A stretch of DNA of 64,000 nucleotides from Streptomyces sp. ASQP_92 (GTDB lineage: Bacteria > Actinomycetota > Actinomycetes > Streptomycetales > Streptomycetaceae), in contig NZ_JAODUA010000009.1 in assembly GCF_025399895.1 (NCBI RefSeq), positions 1 through 64,000 on the forward strand. Reading direction: 5' to 3'. The notes under the pieces are model-generated. The model had not been told where the DNA came from, made no database searches, and worked only from the letters and a program-made list of their open reading frames with translations. Position numbers and translations under genes: made by a program. Shown here in pieces: positions 32,369 through 40,601 of this stretch; the first letter of the stretch is position 1; every line of letters begins with the position of its first letter.

Positions 32369-34183
32369 ATGCCAGCGAAACCCCACATGAAGCGTGCGGC
32401 CACACGAATGTGGGCGGGGGCCGCCGGACTCGCCACCGTCGGAGCGCTCGTCGCCGCGATGCCCGCTGACGCGCACGACCGCGGACACGGACACCACCCG
32501 AAGCCGGACCGCACCGTCGACGTCCAGCTCCTGTCCTTCAACGACCTGCACGGCAACCTGGAGCCCCCCGCGGGCTCCGCGGGCGCGGTGACGGAGCGTC
32601 AGGCCGACGGCACCACCAAGTCGGTGCCGGCCGGTGGCATGGAGTACCTCGCGACGTCGCTGCGCACCGCCCGCCAGGGCCACCCGTACTCGGTCACCGC
32701 GGCCGGCGGCGACATGATCGGCGCGAGCCCGCTGCTCTCGGGGATGTTCCACGACGAGCCGACCATCGAGGCGCTCAACAAGCTGAAGCTGGACGTCACG
32801 GCCGTGGGCAACCACGAGTTCGACGAGGGCGCCACCGAGCTCGCCCGGATGCAGAACGGCGGCTGCCACCCCACCGACGGCTGCTACGAGAAGGGCAAGA
32901 AGTTCCCCGGTGCGGACTTCCCCTACCTCGCGGCCAATGTGACGAGCGAGAAGACCGGCAAGCCGATCCTCAAGCCGTACACGGTGTGGAGGAAGAACGG
33001 CGTCAAGATCGGCTTCATCGGCGTGACGCTGAAGGGCACCCCCAACGTCGTCACCGCCTCCGGCGTCAAGGGCCTCAAGTTCGCGGACGAGATCGAGACG
33101 ATCAACAAGTACGCCAAGGAACTGGACCGCCAGGGCGTCAAGTCCATCGTCGCGCTGATCCACGAGGGCGGGATGCCCGTCACCAACGCGTACAACGACA
33201 GCTGTGACACCAACGGGCCCGGCAGCGGCGTCTCGGGCCCCATCGTCGACATCGCCAAGGGGATATCGCCGAAGGTGGACGCCCTGGTCACCGGCCACAC
33301 CCACCAGGCGTACGTCTGCACCATCCCCGACCCGGCGGGCAACCCGCGCCTGGTGACCTCGGCGGCCTCCTTCGGCAAGCTGTACACGGACACGACGCTG
33401 ACCTACGACCGCCGCACCAACGACATCGTGCGCACGGCGGTACGGTCCCCGAGGTCCGCGAACCACATCGTGCGCCGGGACCAGGCCAAGGCGGCCGACA
33501 TGACCCAACTGATCGCCCGTTGGGGCGCGTTGGCGGCGCCGGTGGCCAACCGGCCGCAGGGCTTCATCTCGGCCGACATCAACGGGCGCGGCTCGGACGC
33601 CCCCGAGAAGCCGCTCGGCGACCTCATCGCCGACGCCCAGCTCGCGGGCCTCTCCGCCCCCGACAAGGGCGGCGCGCAACTCGCCCTCATGAACCCCGGC
33701 GGCATCCGCTCCGACCTCGTGTACAAGGCGAGCGGCGCCGAGGGCGACGGGGTCGTGACCTACGGCGAGGCGTTCACGGTCCAGCCGTTCACCAACATGA
33801 TGAACGTCGTCGACCTGACCGGAGCGAAGCTCATCACCGCGCTCCAGCAGCAGGTCAGCGGCGCGAACGCGGCCGACCCCAAGATCCTCCAGGTCTCCAG
33901 GGGCCTGACGTACACGCTGGACCTGACCAAGTCCGGGGCGGCGCGGGTCGTCGTCGACACGATCAAGCTGAACGGGGTGGCGATCGACCCCGCGAAGACG
34001 TACCGGGTCGCGATGAACGAGTTCCTCGCGGGCGGGGGTGACGGGTTCCCGGCGCTGGTCGGCACGAACAAGCTGGTCGGGGCGTCGGACCTGGACGTCC
34101 TCGACGCGTACCTGGCGGCGAACTCCTCGGCGTCGGCGCCGATGGCTCCGCCGGTGGGGGGTCGTATCGCGGTGCTGAAGTAG
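32369..34183 (+). CDS. Secreted 5'-nucleotidase / metallophosphoesterase
   Basis: A 604-residue exported enzyme of the UshA type. The signal peptide ends near MPADAHD. The metallophosphatase domain holds the metal ligands in LSFNDLHGN, GNHEFDEG, LIHEGG and TGHTHQAYVC. The C-terminal 5'-nucleotidase domain carries MNPGGIRSDL and the substrate-stacking Phe region (VQPFTNMMNVV). It releases phosphate from external nucleotides, in line with the phosphate genes nearby. Start at the first ATG, with AGGGGA upstream; a second ATG six codons on is possible. No C-terminal membrane anchor is visible, so it is probably released. Confidence 0.92.
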   Translation: MPAKPHMKRAATRMWAGAAGLATVGALVAAMPADAHDRGHGHHPKPDRTVDVQLLSFNDLHGNLEPPAGSAGAVTERQADGTTKSVPAGGMEYLATSLRTARQGHPYSVTAAGGDMIGASPLLSGMFHDEPTIEALNKLKLDVTAVGNHEFDEGATELARMQNGGCHPTDGCYEKGKKFPGADFPYLAANVTSEKTGKPILKPYTVWRKNGVKIGFIGVTLKGTPNVVTASGVKGLKFADEIETINKYAKELDRQGVKSIVALIHEGGMPVTNAYNDSCDTNGPGSGVSGPIVDIAKGISPKVDALVTGHTHQAYVCTIPDPAGNPRLVTSAASFGKLYTDTTLTYDRRTNDIVRTAVRSPRSANHIVRRDQAKAADMTQLIARWGALAAPVANRPQGFISADINGRGSDAPEKPLGDLIADAQLAGLSAPDKGGAQLALMNPGGIRSDLVYKASGAEGDGVVTYGEAFTVQPFTNMMNVVDLTGAKLITALQQQVSGANAADPKILQVSRGLTYTLDLTKSGAARVVVDTIKLNGVAIDPAKTYRVAMNEFLAGGGDGFPALVGTNKLVGASDLDVLDAYLAANSSASAPMAPPVGGRIAVLK

Positions 34184-34315
34184 CCGTGCGGCGGGGCGTC
34201 GCGGACGCGGGTCGCTCGCATCCCGGCGCCCCCTCGCCATTGCCCGGGCGGCGGCCACCTCGCGCGATTCCCGCGCCCGCGCCCCCGCCGTGCCCTGCGG
34301 CCGACGCCCCGCTTT

Positions 34316-34503
34316 GCGCAGTTCCCCGCGCCCCTAACCCCGCTCGACCCTGCGGATCGTGGTCGCTTCTCGCGCAGTTCCCCGCGCCCCTAACCCCTTT
34401 CGCTCCTGCGGGCCGTGGTCGCTCTTTGCGCAGTTCCCCGCGCCCCTCAACCCTCTCGACCCTGCGGACCGAGGTCGCTGCTCGCGCAGTTCCCCGCGCC
34501 CCT
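34316..34503 (+). repeat. Four copies of a 56-bp tandem repeat
   Basis: The 20-base core GCGCAGTTCCCCGCGCCCCT recurs at 34316, 34372, 34428 and 34484, exactly 56 bases apart each time. The rest of the unit (CTGCGGACCGTGGTCGCT-like) is similar but less exact. The array lies in the 620-base gene-free gap between the convergent 5'-nucleotidase and histidine kinase genes. Two more copies with the same spacing lie at 44217 and 44273. Confidence 0.92.
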
Positions 34504-34528
34504 TAACTGCTCGGTGCTGGGGCACCTT

Positions 34529-34751
34529 CAGCCCGTCCGGCGATTGAGGACGAGCGCCGTTCAGGCGCGATACGGGGTCTGGGGCGGAGCCCCAGAGGTC
34601 CCGGCACCCTCCAACCCTGCGCTTACGGGCGGGTGGGTGGGCGAGGTGCCTCGGGGTCTGGGGCGGAGCCCCAGGTGGGCCGGAACCCTCCAGCCCCGCC
34701 GCACGGGCGGGCGGGTGGGAGAACGCCCCGGGGTCTGGGGCGGAGCCCCAG
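34529..34751 (+). repeat. Shared 42-bp module and three hairpin-bearing repeats
   Basis: Positions 34529-34570 are identical to 44326-44367 and contain a GCGCC/GGCGC stem-loop. After it, a 22-base element beginning GGGGTCTGGGGC occurs at 34574, 34653 and 34730 (period 77-79 bases). Each copy folds into a perfect stem, CTGGGGC paired with GCCCCAG around GGA. No gene is visible here. The hairpins could end transcripts of the convergent flanking genes. Confidence 0.88.
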
Positions 34752-34803
34752 GGGGTCGGGGGCGGCCGAGGCCGCTGTACGGGTGGCGGGAGGACCCCCG
34801 GGG

Positions 34804-36207
34804 TCAGGGGGGACCCGGGGGCGGGGAGGCCGCGCCCGGCAGGGTGAGGGTGGCCAGCGTGCCACCCCCCTCCGCGGGACCCAGTACAACCTCACCCCCC
34901 GCCCCCCGAACCGTCCGCGCCACAATGGAAAGCCCCAGCCCCGACCCCGGCAGCGCCCGAGCCGAGGGAGAGCGCCAGAACCGTTCGAAGACGTGCGGAA
35001 GATCCTCCGCGGGGATCCCCGGCCCGTGATCCCGCACCGAGAGCACCCCCCGGTCCAGGGTGACCGTGATCGCCCCGTGCGGCGGGCTGAACTTCACCGC
35101 GTTGTCCAGCACGTTCACCACCGCCCGCTGCAACGCCGCCGGCTCGGCCCGTACGTACCAGGGCGCGAGCTCCGCCGTGATCGTCAGCTCGGGTCCCCGC
35201 AGCCGGGCCCGGTCGAGCGCGACCCGGGTGATGTCGTGCAGCCCGACCACCTCCAGGGGACCTTCACGGACCGCGTCTGGACGCGAGAGTTCCTGCAAGT
35301 CGCCGATGAGGGCGGCGAGTTCGGTCATCTGGGCCTTGACGGACGCCATCAGCGCCTTGCGGTCGGCGGGCGGAATGGCCCGCCCGGTCTCCTCGCTCCT
35401 GGCGAGCAGCTCGATGTTGGTACGCAGCGAGGTGAGCGGCGTACGCAACTCGTGGCCCGCGTCCGCGATGAGCTGCGCCTGCCGGTCCCGGGACGAGGCG
35501 AGCGCCGCGGTCATCGCGTTGAACGAGAGGGAGAGCCGGGCGATCTCGTCCTCTCCCTCGACGGGGATGCGCACGGTGAGGTCCTCGGTGCGGGCCACGT
35601 GCTCGACGGCACCGGTCAGCTTGTCCACCGGCCGCAGCCCGGTCCGCGCCACCCACAGCCCCGCCGCGCCGGCCGCGACGACGCCGATGCCGGCCAGTCC
35701 CGTCAGGAGCAGGGCGAGCCGGTTGAGCGCGGAGTCGATCTCGGTGAGCGAGCGGGACAGCGAGACGGTGGCCCAGCGCCCGGCGAACTCCTGGCGCTGG
35801 GTGTGCACCCGTACGTCCATGCCGTCGTCGGTGGTGCTGCTGTGCAGGGCCTCGGCCTTGACGTTGCGGGCCACCGCGATGTCCTGGGACGTGACGCGCA
35901 CGGGCGGCGAGTCCGGTGCCACGCAGCGGGTGCCGTCCGGCAGCACCACCTGGATGTAGGCGAACGGCTCTTTCCCCGGCGGCAGGCTGCCGTCCGCGAG
36001 GCAGGACTGGAGGGCGGCCTGCACCAGGCTGGCGGGCGCACTGGTGTTGCGGAGCGTGGTGTCGAGCTCCTCGCGCAACTGGGCCCGGGTCAGCAGCCAG
36101 CAGGTGACCGAGACCGCCGCCACCGCGATCGCGACCGCCGTGGCGACCAGCAGGGCGAGGCGGGAGCGGAGCGGCATGGCACGGTAGCGGCGGACCAGAC
36201 GGTTCAC
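34804..36207 (-). CDS. HAMP-domain sensor histidine kinase (MprB-like)
   Basis: A 467-residue kinase with two membrane helices (about residues 14-38 and 168-192) flanking an extracellular domain of about 130 residues. A HAMP linker, a HisKA domain with phosphoacceptor His in DAGHELRTPLTSL (near 255) and a HATPase domain with N box (NVLDNAVKFS) and G boxes (DHGPGIP, GSGLGLSI) follow. The GTG start overlaps the regulator stop (GTGA). With the upstream OmpR regulator and HtrA-like protease it resembles the mycobacterial MprA-MprB-PepD envelope-stress cluster. The stimulus is therefore guessed to be envelope damage. Confidence 0.92.
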   Translation of the reverse strand: MNRLVRRYRAMPLRSRLALLVATAVAIAVAAVSVTCWLLTRAQLREELDTTLRNTSAPASLVQAALQSCLADGSLPPGKEPFAYIQVVLPDGTRCVAPDSPPVRVTSQDIAVARNVKAEALHSSTTDDGMDVRVHTQRQEFAGRWATVSLSRSLTEIDSALNRLALLLTGLAGIGVVAAGAAGLWVARTGLRPVDKLTGAVEHVARTEDLTVRIPVEGEDEIARLSLSFNAMTAALASSRDRQAQLIADAGHELRTPLTSLRTNIELLARSEETGRAIPPADRKALMASVKAQMTELAALIGDLQELSRPDAVREGPLEVVGLHDITRVALDRARLRGPELTITAELAPWYVRAEPAALQRAVVNVLDNAVKFSPPHGAITVTLDRGVLSVRDHGPGIPAEDLPHVFERFWRSPSARALPGSGLGLSIVARTVRGAGGEVVLGPAEGGGTLATLTLPGAASPPPGPP

Positions 36208-36935
36208 TCCGCGCCGCCCGGCCGCAGGGCGTACCCCACGCCCCGCACCGTGTGTACCACCCTCGGCTCGCCCCCCGCCTCGGTCTTGCGGCGCAGGTAC
36301 ATGACGTACACGTCCAGGGAGTTGGAGGAGGGCTCGAAGTCGAAGCCCCACACCGCCTTGAGGATCTGCTCGCGGGTCAGGACCTGGCGGGGGTGGGCGA
36401 GGAACATCTCCAGGAGGGTGAACTCGGTGCGGGTCAGCTCCACCACCCGGTCGCCGCGGGTGACCTCGCGGGTCGACAGGTCCATCCGCAGATCCGCGAA
36501 GGTCAGCACGTTCCCGGCGTCCTGACCGGTCGCCCCGGCATCGACCGCGTACGAGCTGCGGCGCAGCAACGCCCGGATGCGGGCGAAGAGTTCGTCGAGC
36601 TCGAACGGCTTGACCAGGTAGTCGTCGGCGCCCGCGTCGAGCCCGGTGACGCGGTCGCCGACCGTGTCCCGCGCGGTCAGCATCAGGATGGGCGTGGTGG
36701 AGCCGCCCGACCGCAGCCGGCGGGCCGCGGTGAGCCCGTCCATCCGCGGCATCTGGATGTCCAGGACGATCAGCTCGGGCCGGTACGCCTCCGTCTTGGC
36801 GAGGGCGTCCAGGCCGTCGACGGCGACCTCGGTGCCGTACCCCTCGAAGGCGAGACTGCGCTGGAGCGCCTCGCGGACGGCGGGCTCGTCGTCGACGATC
36901 AGGATGCGCTGCGGGTCGTCATCGGCGGGGCTCAT
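36204..36935 (-). CDS. OmpR-family response regulator (MprA-like)
   Basis: A 243-residue regulator with an N-terminal receiver (acidic pair near residues 12-13, phosphoacceptor Asp in IVLDIQMPRMDG near 58, Lys in YLVKPFE near 108) and a C-terminal winged helix (about 145-240, ELTRTEFTLLEMFLAHPRQVLTR). It overlaps the kinase gene by four bases. The neighbouring protease gene, 131 bases upstream on the same strand, is a likely target in the manner of MprA-pepD. Confidence 0.93.
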   Translation of the reverse strand: MSPADDDPQRILIVDDEPAVREALQRSLAFEGYGTEVAVDGLDALAKTEAYRPELIVLDIQMPRMDGLTAARRLRSGGSTTPILMLTARDTVGDRVTGLDAGADDYLVKPFELDELFARIRALLRRSSYAVDAGATGQDAGNVLTFADLRMDLSTREVTRGDRVVELTRTEFTLLEMFLAHPRQVLTREQILKAVWGFDFEPSSNSLDVYVMYLRRKTEAGGEPRVVHTVRGVGYALRPGGAE

Positions 36936-37066
36936 GAGCGGGTTCCTTCTTCTGTCTCTCTGCCGGCTCGGAGCATCAGCCTCGCACGCGGACGGTGTGA
37001 CGCGGGGGGTCCTGCCACCCGGCCCCGGTGGGTGTCAGCCGGTACCGGTACCGGCCGGGGCGGGTG

Positions 37067-38266
37067 TCAGTAGCTGCCGCTGAAGGGGTCGGCGGAGGTG
37101 TCGCCGCCCTGGTTGGCGGAGCCCCCGGTGTCGGCGCCGCCGCTGCCGCCGCCGCGCAGACTGGCGAGGTCGGACTTGACGGTGTTGATCGGGATGGCGA
37201 AGCCGAGCCCGACACTGCCCGCCGTCGAACCGCTCTGGCCGCCCGAACTCGGCGCGTACATCGCCGAGTTGATGCCGATGATGTTGCCGTTCATGTCGAT
37301 GAGGGCGCCGCCGGAGTTGCCCGGGTTGAGCGAGGCGTCGGTCTGGAGCGCCTTGTAGGTGGTCTTGGAGGAGCCGGTGTCGCCGTTGAACTGCTGGCCG
37401 CCGAACTCGAACGGCCACCCGCCCTGGCCGCGCCCCTGACGCCCTTGTCCCTGTCCCTGGTTGCCCTGTCCCTGGTTGCCCTGTCCCTGGTTGCCCTGCT
37501 CCTTGGCGACGGTGACATCGCGGTCGAGGGCGGAGACGATGCCGCTGGTGACGGTGCCGGTGAGGCCCTCGGGGGAGCCGATGGCCACGACCTGGTCGCC
37601 GACCGCGATCTTTCCGGAGTCGCCGAGGGAGGCGGGCTTGAGGCCGCTCGCCCCGTCCAGCTTGATCAGGGCGAGGTCCTTGTCGGGATCGGTGCCGACC
37701 ACCTTGGCGGTGTAGCTCTTGCCGTTGCTGAGCTTGACCTTGACCGAGGTCGCGCCCGCGATGACGTGGTTGTTGGTGATGATCTCGCCGCCCGCCGTGA
37801 TGATCACGCCGGCGCCGGTCGACTCGCCCGAGCCGGACGTCGCGTTGATCTCGACGATGCTCGGCATCACGGCCTTGGCGACACCCGAGACGGTGCCGTT
37901 GGTGCTGTGGGAGGCGTTGGTGCCGCTGACTCCGGAGCTGACGGAGGCGTTGTCGTGGCCGACGTAGTGCTCGACGACGCTCGCGGTGCCGCCGCCCATG
38001 GCCGCCGCGACGATGGCGACGGCGGCGATCAGGCCGACGGAGCGCTTGGCGCGCCGGGGCCGGGGGGCGCCGGGCTCGCCCGCGGTGGCGGGCATCGCGT
38101 GGCCGGGCATCGGCGTGGCCGGCTGGTACGGGGGCGGCGGCGGATAGGCGCCCGCGTAGGCCTCGGCCTCTCGCCGGGCGTCGTCCTTGGCTCGCTGCCA
38201 GGACTCGTCAGAGTGGATCGGCTGCTGCTCGGGGTACTCGCCGCTGTGGCGGGGGCTCTCGGTCAT
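37067..38266 (-). CDS. HtrA/DegP-like membrane-anchored serine protease without PDZ
   Basis: A 399-residue protease with a cytoplasmic Pro/Tyr-rich N-terminus (about 75 residues), one membrane helix (about 78-100) and an extracellular trypsin-like domain. The triad is His in TNNHVIAG, Asp in DKDLALIKL and Ser in NPGNSGGALI. A Gln/Gly insert with three GNQGQ units sits between strands near residue 245, encoded by a 15-bp tandem repeat at about 37449-37500. The chain ends in a Gly/Asn-rich tail about 40 residues after the domain, so the PDZ domain found in PepD/HtrA proteins is missing. It lies upstream of the two-component genes. Confidence 0.9.
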   Translation of the reverse strand: MTESPRHSGEYPEQQPIHSDESWQRAKDDARREAEAYAGAYPPPPPYQPATPMPGHAMPATAGEPGAPRPRRAKRSVGLIAAVAIVAAAMGGGTASVVEHYVGHDNASVSSGVSGTNASHSTNGTVSGVAKAVMPSIVEINATSGSGESTGAGVIITAGGEIITNNHVIAGATSVKVKLSNGKSYTAKVVGTDPDKDLALIKLDGASGLKPASLGDSGKIAVGDQVVAIGSPEGLTGTVTSGIVSALDRDVTVAKEQGNQGQGNQGQGNQGQGQGRQGRGQGGWPFEFGGQQFNGDTGSSKTTYKALQTDASLNPGNSGGALIDMNGNIIGINSAMYAPSSGGQSGSTAGSVGLGFAIPINTVKSDLASLRGGGSGGADTGGSANQGGDTSADPFSGSY

Positions 38267-38387
38267 GTCTATGACCTTCGCCACGGATGATGAGAGCAGT
38301 CTGAGGACCGGGTAAGAAGCCCGGCAGAACCGCGTTTGCCCGAAATAAAGACGCCTCGCGGCGCCCGGGGAACGGTGTGTGGGCGGG

Positions 38388-39410
38388 TCAGCCGCAGCCG
38401 CAGGACCGGCGGACGACGAGCCGCGAGGGGAATTGCTTGAGACGCTCGCGGCGCGACCCCGCGACCCGCAGCGCGTCGTCGAGGACCAGATCCACCGCGG
38501 CCCGCGCCATCGCGGGCCGGTCGGAGGCGATCGTGGTCAGCGGGGGATCGGTGAGGGCCGCTTCCTTGACGTCGTCGAAGCCCGCCACGGCCAGCTCGCC
38601 CGGCACGTCGATGCGCAGCTCGCGGGCGGCCCGCAGCACGCCGATCGCCTGGTCGTCGGTGGCGCAGAAGATGGCTGGCGGCCGCCGCGGCCCGGCGAGG
38701 ATCTCCAGGGCCACCTGGTAGGCGTCGTAACGGTTGTACGGGGCCTGGAAGAGGCGGCCCTCCAGGGAGCGGCCGGACTCCAGCATCGCCCGGCGCCAGC
38801 CCTCGACGTGGTCGGCCACCGGGTCGCCCACGGCCGGCGTCGACTCGATCCCGCCGAGGCAGGCGACGTACTCATGACCGTGTTCGAGCAGGTGACGGGT
38901 GGCGAGCTGGGCGCCGCCGATGTCGTCGGTCACCACCGCCACGTCGTCGATGGCCTCGGGCCGCTCGTGCAGCAGCACCACGCGGGCGTCCCACGCGTCG
39001 ATCTCGGCGGCGGCCCGCTCGCTGGGGCCCTGGCTGACCAGGATCAGACCGGCGACCCGCATGCCGAGGAAGGCCCGCAGATAGTGGACCTCGCGGTCGT
39101 CGACGTAGTCGGAGTTGCCGACCAGGACCATTTTTCCGCGCTCGGACGCGGCCTGCTCGACGGCGTGCGCCATCTCCGCGAAGAACGGCTGGCGCGCGTC
39201 CGGGACGATCATTCCTATGAGGTCGGTACGCCGCGACGCCATCGCCTGGGCGACCCGGTCGGGCCGGTACCCCAGCTCCTTGATCGCGGCGAGGACACGC
39301 TCGCGCGTGGCCGGGGCGACCGGCCGGGGTCCGTTGTTGATGACGTAACTGACGACGGCGGTCGAAGTACCCGCAAGTCGTGCCACGTCGTCCCGCGTCA
39401 CCTTGGCCAC
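38388..39410 (-). CDS. LacI-family transcriptional regulator
   Basis: A 340-residue regulator with a LacI helix-turn-helix at the start (VTRDDVARLAGTSTAVVSYV, hinge near residues 50-60) and a periplasmic-binding-protein-like sensor domain. The C-terminus ends in SCGCG, common in streptomycete members. The ligand is usually a sugar; no sugar transport or catabolic gene is adjacent, so the regulon is elsewhere. It lies between the protease and glnR on the same strand, with gaps over 100 bases on each side, so it is probably a single-gene unit. Three GCGTCACCG repeats lie upstream near 39487-39528. Confidence 0.92.
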   Translation of the reverse strand: MAKVTRDDVARLAGTSTAVVSYVINNGPRPVAPATRERVLAAIKELGYRPDRVAQAMASRRTDLIGMIVPDARQPFFAEMAHAVEQAASERGKMVLVGNSDYVDDREVHYLRAFLGMRVAGLILVSQGPSERAAAEIDAWDARVVLLHERPEAIDDVAVVTDDIGGAQLATRHLLEHGHEYVACLGGIESTPAVGDPVADHVEGWRRAMLESGRSLEGRLFQAPYNRYDAYQVALEILAGPRRPPAIFCATDDQAIGVLRAARELRIDVPGELAVAGFDDVKEAALTDPPLTTIASDRPAMARAAVDLVLDDALRVAGSRRERLKQFPSRLVVRRSCGCG

Positions 39411-39521
39411 GCGCGGCAGTCTACGCGGGGTGACCCCCCGCTGGGCAGGCCGTATCGCAGGTCGTACCCCATGCGTGATCTACCGCTGCGTCACCGCCGC
39501 GTCACCGGCGGAAGGCCCGCG

Positions 39522-40289
39522 TCACCGGTTGGAGGACCGGGCCGCCGCCTCCTTCGCCTCGGCGGTGGCCGCGTCCACGACCGCCTTCGCCTTGGCGCCC
39601 TCGGTGGAGCGCTCGGGCTTCTCCGGCGTCACGAAGCGGTAGCCGACGTTGCGGACGGTGCCGATGAGCGACTCGTGCTCGGGACCGAGCTTGGCCCGCA
39701 GCCGCCGTACGTGGACGTCGACCGTGCGGGTGCCGCCGAAGTAGTCGTAACCCCAGACCTCCTGGAGGAGCTGGGCGCGCGTGAACACCCGGCCCGGGTG
39801 CTGGGCGAGGTACTTGAGCAGCTCGAACTCCTTGAAGGTCAGGTCCAGGACCCGCCCCTTCAGCTTCGCGCTGTACGTCGCCTCGTCGACCGAGAGGTCG
39901 CCGTTGCGGATCTCCATCGGGGAGTCGTCCGAGGTGGCCTGCGCGCGCCCGGTCGCGAGCCGCAGCCGCGCCTCGACCTCGGCGGGACCCGCGGTGTCGA
40001 GCAGCACGTCGTCGATGCCCCAGTCGGCGGTGACGGCGGCGAGCCCGCCCTCGGTCACCACGAGGATCAGCGGACAGCCGGGACCCGTCGAGCGGAGCAG
40101 CTGGCACAGCGAACGCACATGGGGCAGATCGCGGCGGCCGTCGATCAGGATGACGTCGGCGCCAGGGGTGTCGACGAGGGCCGGCCCCTCGGCGGGGGCC
40201 ACCCGCACACTGTGCAGAAGCAGGCCGAGGGCGGGGAGCACCTCCGCCGACGGCTGGAGGGCATTGGTCAGGAGCAACAAGGAGCTCAT
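39522..40289 (-). CDS. glnR: Nitrogen regulator GlnR, orphan OmpR-type
   Basis: A 255-residue orphan response regulator controlling nitrogen assimilation. The receiver is atypical: Asp50 (ILIDGRR) is present, but the acidic pocket at the N-terminus is replaced by hydrophobic residues (LLLLTNAL), as in known GlnR, which works without a kinase. The winged-helix domain runs from about residue 130 to 220 (LTFKEFELLKYLAQHPGRVF, then YFGGTRTVDVHVRRLR). An Ala/Lys/Glu tail closes it. The ATG lies next to AAGGAG. No nitrogen gene is adjacent. Confidence 0.92.
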   Translation of the reverse strand: MSSLLLLTNALQPSAEVLPALGLLLHSVRVAPAEGPALVDTPGADVILIDGRRDLPHVRSLCQLLRSTGPGCPLILVVTEGGLAAVTADWGIDDVLLDTAGPAEVEARLRLATGRAQATSDDSPMEIRNGDLSVDEATYSAKLKGRVLDLTFKEFELLKYLAQHPGRVFTRAQLLQEVWGYDYFGGTRTVDVHVRRLRAKLGPEHESLIGTVRNVGYRFVTPEKPERSTEGAKAKAVVDAATAEAKEAAARSSNR

Positions 40290-40601
40290 CGTGCTCCCCC
40301 TACCCCGGTTGTCCGCTTCGTATCGTGCACGGTTCGCTTGCCCATAACGTCGTTTCCTCCTCGGTCCCTGCGGAGGGGGGTCCCCCTCCGCTCTTTCGGA
40401 GCCGGGGGGCGTTGCGGCACTGCTTCGTACTGGTCCTGCTGGTGGCGCCGTCCTGTTGGTGGTGCCGGTCCTGCTTGCTGGTGGTGCCGGTCCTCACGCC
40501 CTGTGTGAGCGTTTGTTCACCCGTCCGTTACAACGACCGGGAAACACAAAAGGACCCGGGGGCTACGTTGCCCGGATCCTCTGCCAAGGAGAATAGCCCA
40601 C
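40290..40601. other. Gene-free divergent region between glnR and the hydrolase gene
   Basis: Contains the promoters of glnR (leftward) and the hydrolase (rightward), a short repeat array at 40432-40488 and, near 40527-40545, GTTAC and GAAAC separated by nine bases. The latter resembles a GlnR box, but the usual spacing is six, so it is not claimed as one. No RNA gene is recognised. Confidence 0.5.
40432..40488 (+). repeat. Three imperfect 17-22 bp tandem repeats upstream of glnR
   Basis: Units at 40432-40449, 40450-40466 and 40467-40488 share GTCCTG and GGTGGTGCC. They lie about 145 bases before the glnR start. G/T-rich on the plus strand; no dyad is visible. Confidence 0.5.

Noticed and set aside
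34316..34503. Evenly spaced repeats considered as a CRISPR array
   Set aside because: The stretches between the 20-base cores are similar to one another rather than unique spacers, there are only four units, the core has no repeat dyad and no cas gene is near.
40527..40545. GTTAC and GAAAC considered as a GlnR box in the glnR promoter
   Set aside because: The spacing is nine instead of the usual six bases and no second pair is present.
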